Positions 14,297 through 15,246 of a stretch of DNA of 15,246 nucleotides are shown here, one piece after another. Under the pieces are notes generated by a model. That model was given only the letters and a program-made list of their open reading frames with translations, did not search any database and had not been told where the DNA came from. This DNA comes from JAXFQS01 sp034178815 (lineage in GTDB: Bacteria > Verrucomicrobiota > Kiritimatiellia > RFP12 > DVOR01). Every line of letters begins with the position of its first letter. The first letter of the stretch is position 1. The position numbers and the translations under genes were made by a program. The DNA lies in the NCBI GenBank assembly GCA_034178815.1, contig JAXFQS010000025.1, positions 1 through 15,246 of the forward strand, written 5' to 3'.

Positions 14297-14761
14297 ATGC
14301 ACATTGTCCTAGTCAACCCGGAAATTCCGCAAAACACGGGCGCCATCGGCAGGCTCTGCGTGGGCCTCGGGGTGCCGCTGCACATCATCCGCCCCTTCAG
14401 TTTCTCGCTTGACGAGCGCCACCTGCGACGCGCGGGGATGGACTACTGGCAGCATCTCGACCTCCACCTCTACGACAGCCTCGACGCCTTTCTCGAAACC
14501 GTCTGTCCCACTGCCCTCTGGTTCTTCTCTACCAAATCCACCCGCCCCTACACCTCCGTGCGCTACCGCCCCGGCGACGCACTCCTCTTCGGCTCCGAAT
14601 CCCGCGGACTCGCGCCCGCCTACCACGAACGCTTCAAAGACCGCTTCGTGACCATCCCCATGCCCGGCGAGCACGCCCGAAGCATCAACCTCGCCAACGC
14701 CGTCGGCATCGCCATGTACGAAGCCCACCGCCAAATCTCGGCAACCCCCGATCCCCCTTGA
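14297..14761 (+). CDS. trmL: tRNA (cytidine/uridine-34 2'-O)-methyltransferase, SPOUT family
   Basis: This 154-aa single-domain SPOUT enzyme uses SAM to methylate the ribose 2'-OH of the wobble base in certain leucine tRNAs. The three knot-forming segments are present: VLVNPEIPQNTGAIGRLC (4-21), FGSESRGL (98-105) and IPMPGEHARSINLANAVGIAMYEA (120-143). The length is that of TrmL itself, without the extension of the larger TrmH/RlmB enzymes. The start at 14297 gives the exact family N-terminus (MHIVLVNPEIP), and no ribosome site precedes it. It is convergent with thiD across a 75-nt gap in which I see no T-tailed terminator. Confidence 0.95.
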   Translation: MHIVLVNPEIPQNTGAIGRLCVGLGVPLHIIRPFSFSLDERHLRRAGMDYWQHLDLHLYDSLDAFLETVCPTALWFFSTKSTRPYTSVRYRPGDALLFGSESRGLAPAYHERFKDRFVTIPMPGEHARSINLANAVGIAMYEAHRQISATPDPP

Positions 14762-14836
14762 TACCAACCAATCGCCCCCTCTCCTGCCAGCCAATTTCCC
14801 CAAAAGATAGCCACCAACCGCCCCGACAGGTGCCCG

Positions 14837-15246
14837 TCAAACCGTCAACCGCCGCACGCGAATCTCCTCCACCGGCAACCGATCCGGCACCCCCATCACC
14901 CCCCCGCCGCCAGCCAACTCACGCCCCCCCCGCAACGCCCCCAGCACATACGCCTTCGCCGCCGCCACAGCCTCCTCCAGCCCCATTCCCTTCCCCAACG
15001 CCGCCGCCAACGCCGCACTCAGCGAACACCCCGTTCCGTGCGACGAAACCGGACAGTCCACCCGCGGAACCCCATACTCCACGAGTTGCCCATCCGGCAA
15101 AACCAACACATCCCTCGACACCACTCCATCCCAGTGTCCCCCCTTGAGCAACACCGCCGCCCCACACCCCTCAGCCAACCACCGCCCCCCCGCAAACCAA
15201 TCAGCCGCGCCCCCCCGGGGCGGCCCGGCCCCCCCCCCCCCCCCCC
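14837..15246 (-). CDS. thiD: Hydroxymethylpyrimidine/phosphomethylpyrimidine kinase, C-terminal part
   Basis: This is the C-terminal half of ThiD, which phosphorylates HMP and HMP-P in the pyrimidine branch of thiamine synthesis. Visible are AAVLLKGGH, a DVLVLPDG strand pair, and the anion-hole/catalytic segment SSHGTGCSLSAALAAALGKG, followed by the conserved LEEAVAAAKAYV helix. About 113 residues are clear, and the same frame continues toward the window edge (DWFAGGRWLAEG). The family is about 260-270 aa, so roughly half is missing beyond 15246. The apparent TTG start at 15178 is internal and not a true start. The last 18 bases are all C and probably do not represent coding sequence. Confidence 0.9.
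   Translation of the reverse strand, partial: GGGGGAGPPRGGAADWFAGGRWLAEGCGAAVLLKGGHWDGVVSRDVLVLPDGQLVEYGVPRVDCPVSSHGTGCSLSAALAAALGKGMGLEEAVAAAKAYVLGALRGGRELAGGGGVMGVPDRLPVEEIRVRRLTV
15229..15246. other. 18-base C homopolymer at the window edge
   Basis: The window ends in 18 consecutive C immediately after a GC-rich run (15208-15228). It interrupts the expected thiD coding sequence and looks like a sequencing or assembly end artefact rather than biology. Confidence 0.6.

Noticed and set aside
14762..14836. Bidirectional terminator between trmL and thiD
   Set aside because: No stable hairpin with a T-tract on either strand; only a GC-rich spacer with imperfect CCAA repeats.

Overview
The window is a compact, GC-rich stretch of bacterial chromosome with short intergenic gaps and many overlapping start/stop codons. 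Nothing in it looks like a phage, plasmid, transposon or CRISPR locus. The gene set (HtpX, TrmL, S1, an ECF sigma factor next to a repeat-bearing membrane protein, a YfhO-type protein, a lone PTS EIIA) suggests a Gram-negative-type bacterium. A PVC/Lentisphaerota/Verrucomicrobiota-like lineage is my guess from the gene style only; no taxonomic marker was tested.

Layout. (1) 1-742, minus strand: an EIIA-type PTS regulator whose stop codon lies inside the 5' end of a tRNA-Thr(UGU), followed by a clear Rho-independent terminator. (2) 743-1019: a divergent regulatory gap with a good sigma70-type promoter facing each way. Between them lies a segment of about 120 nt with four nested stems followed by a T-rich tract, possibly an undescribed structured RNA. 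(3) 1020-4797, plus strand: a tightly overlapped operon of threonine synthase, a YkgJ-phosphomannose isomerase fusion starting at TTG, a HAD phosphatase, and a eukaryote-like chorismate mutase. (4) 4873-7151, plus strand: an ECF sigma factor, a one-pass membrane protein with an anti-sigma-like N-terminus and prenyltransferase/squalene-cyclase-like repeats that is broken by an in-frame TGA, and a class I methyltransferase. (5) 7152-8817: paired hairpins, a sigma70-type promoter, and a five-domain ribosomal protein S1. (6) 8821-9375: an unrecognised plus-strand gene whose stop codon overlaps the stop of a convergent esterase. (7) 14239 down to 9372, minus strand: a probable four-gene operon of an inositol-monophosphatase-family enzyme, HtpX, a YfhO-family membrane protein and an HSL-type esterase. 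(8) 14297-14761, plus strand: trmL, divergent from the phosphatase. Both promoters place transcription starts almost on the ATG, so both mRNAs are predicted leaderless. (9) 14837-15246, minus strand: the C-terminal half of ThiD running into an 18-C homopolymer at the window edge.

Most genes are housekeeping. The best candidates for something new are: alternating GC-skew domains of about 1.5-4 kb whose borders fall inside genes; the sigma/membrane-repeat/methyltransferase cluster with its nonsense codon; the structured segment upstream of thrC; the YkgJ-ManA fusion; and the overlapping divergent leaderless promoters.
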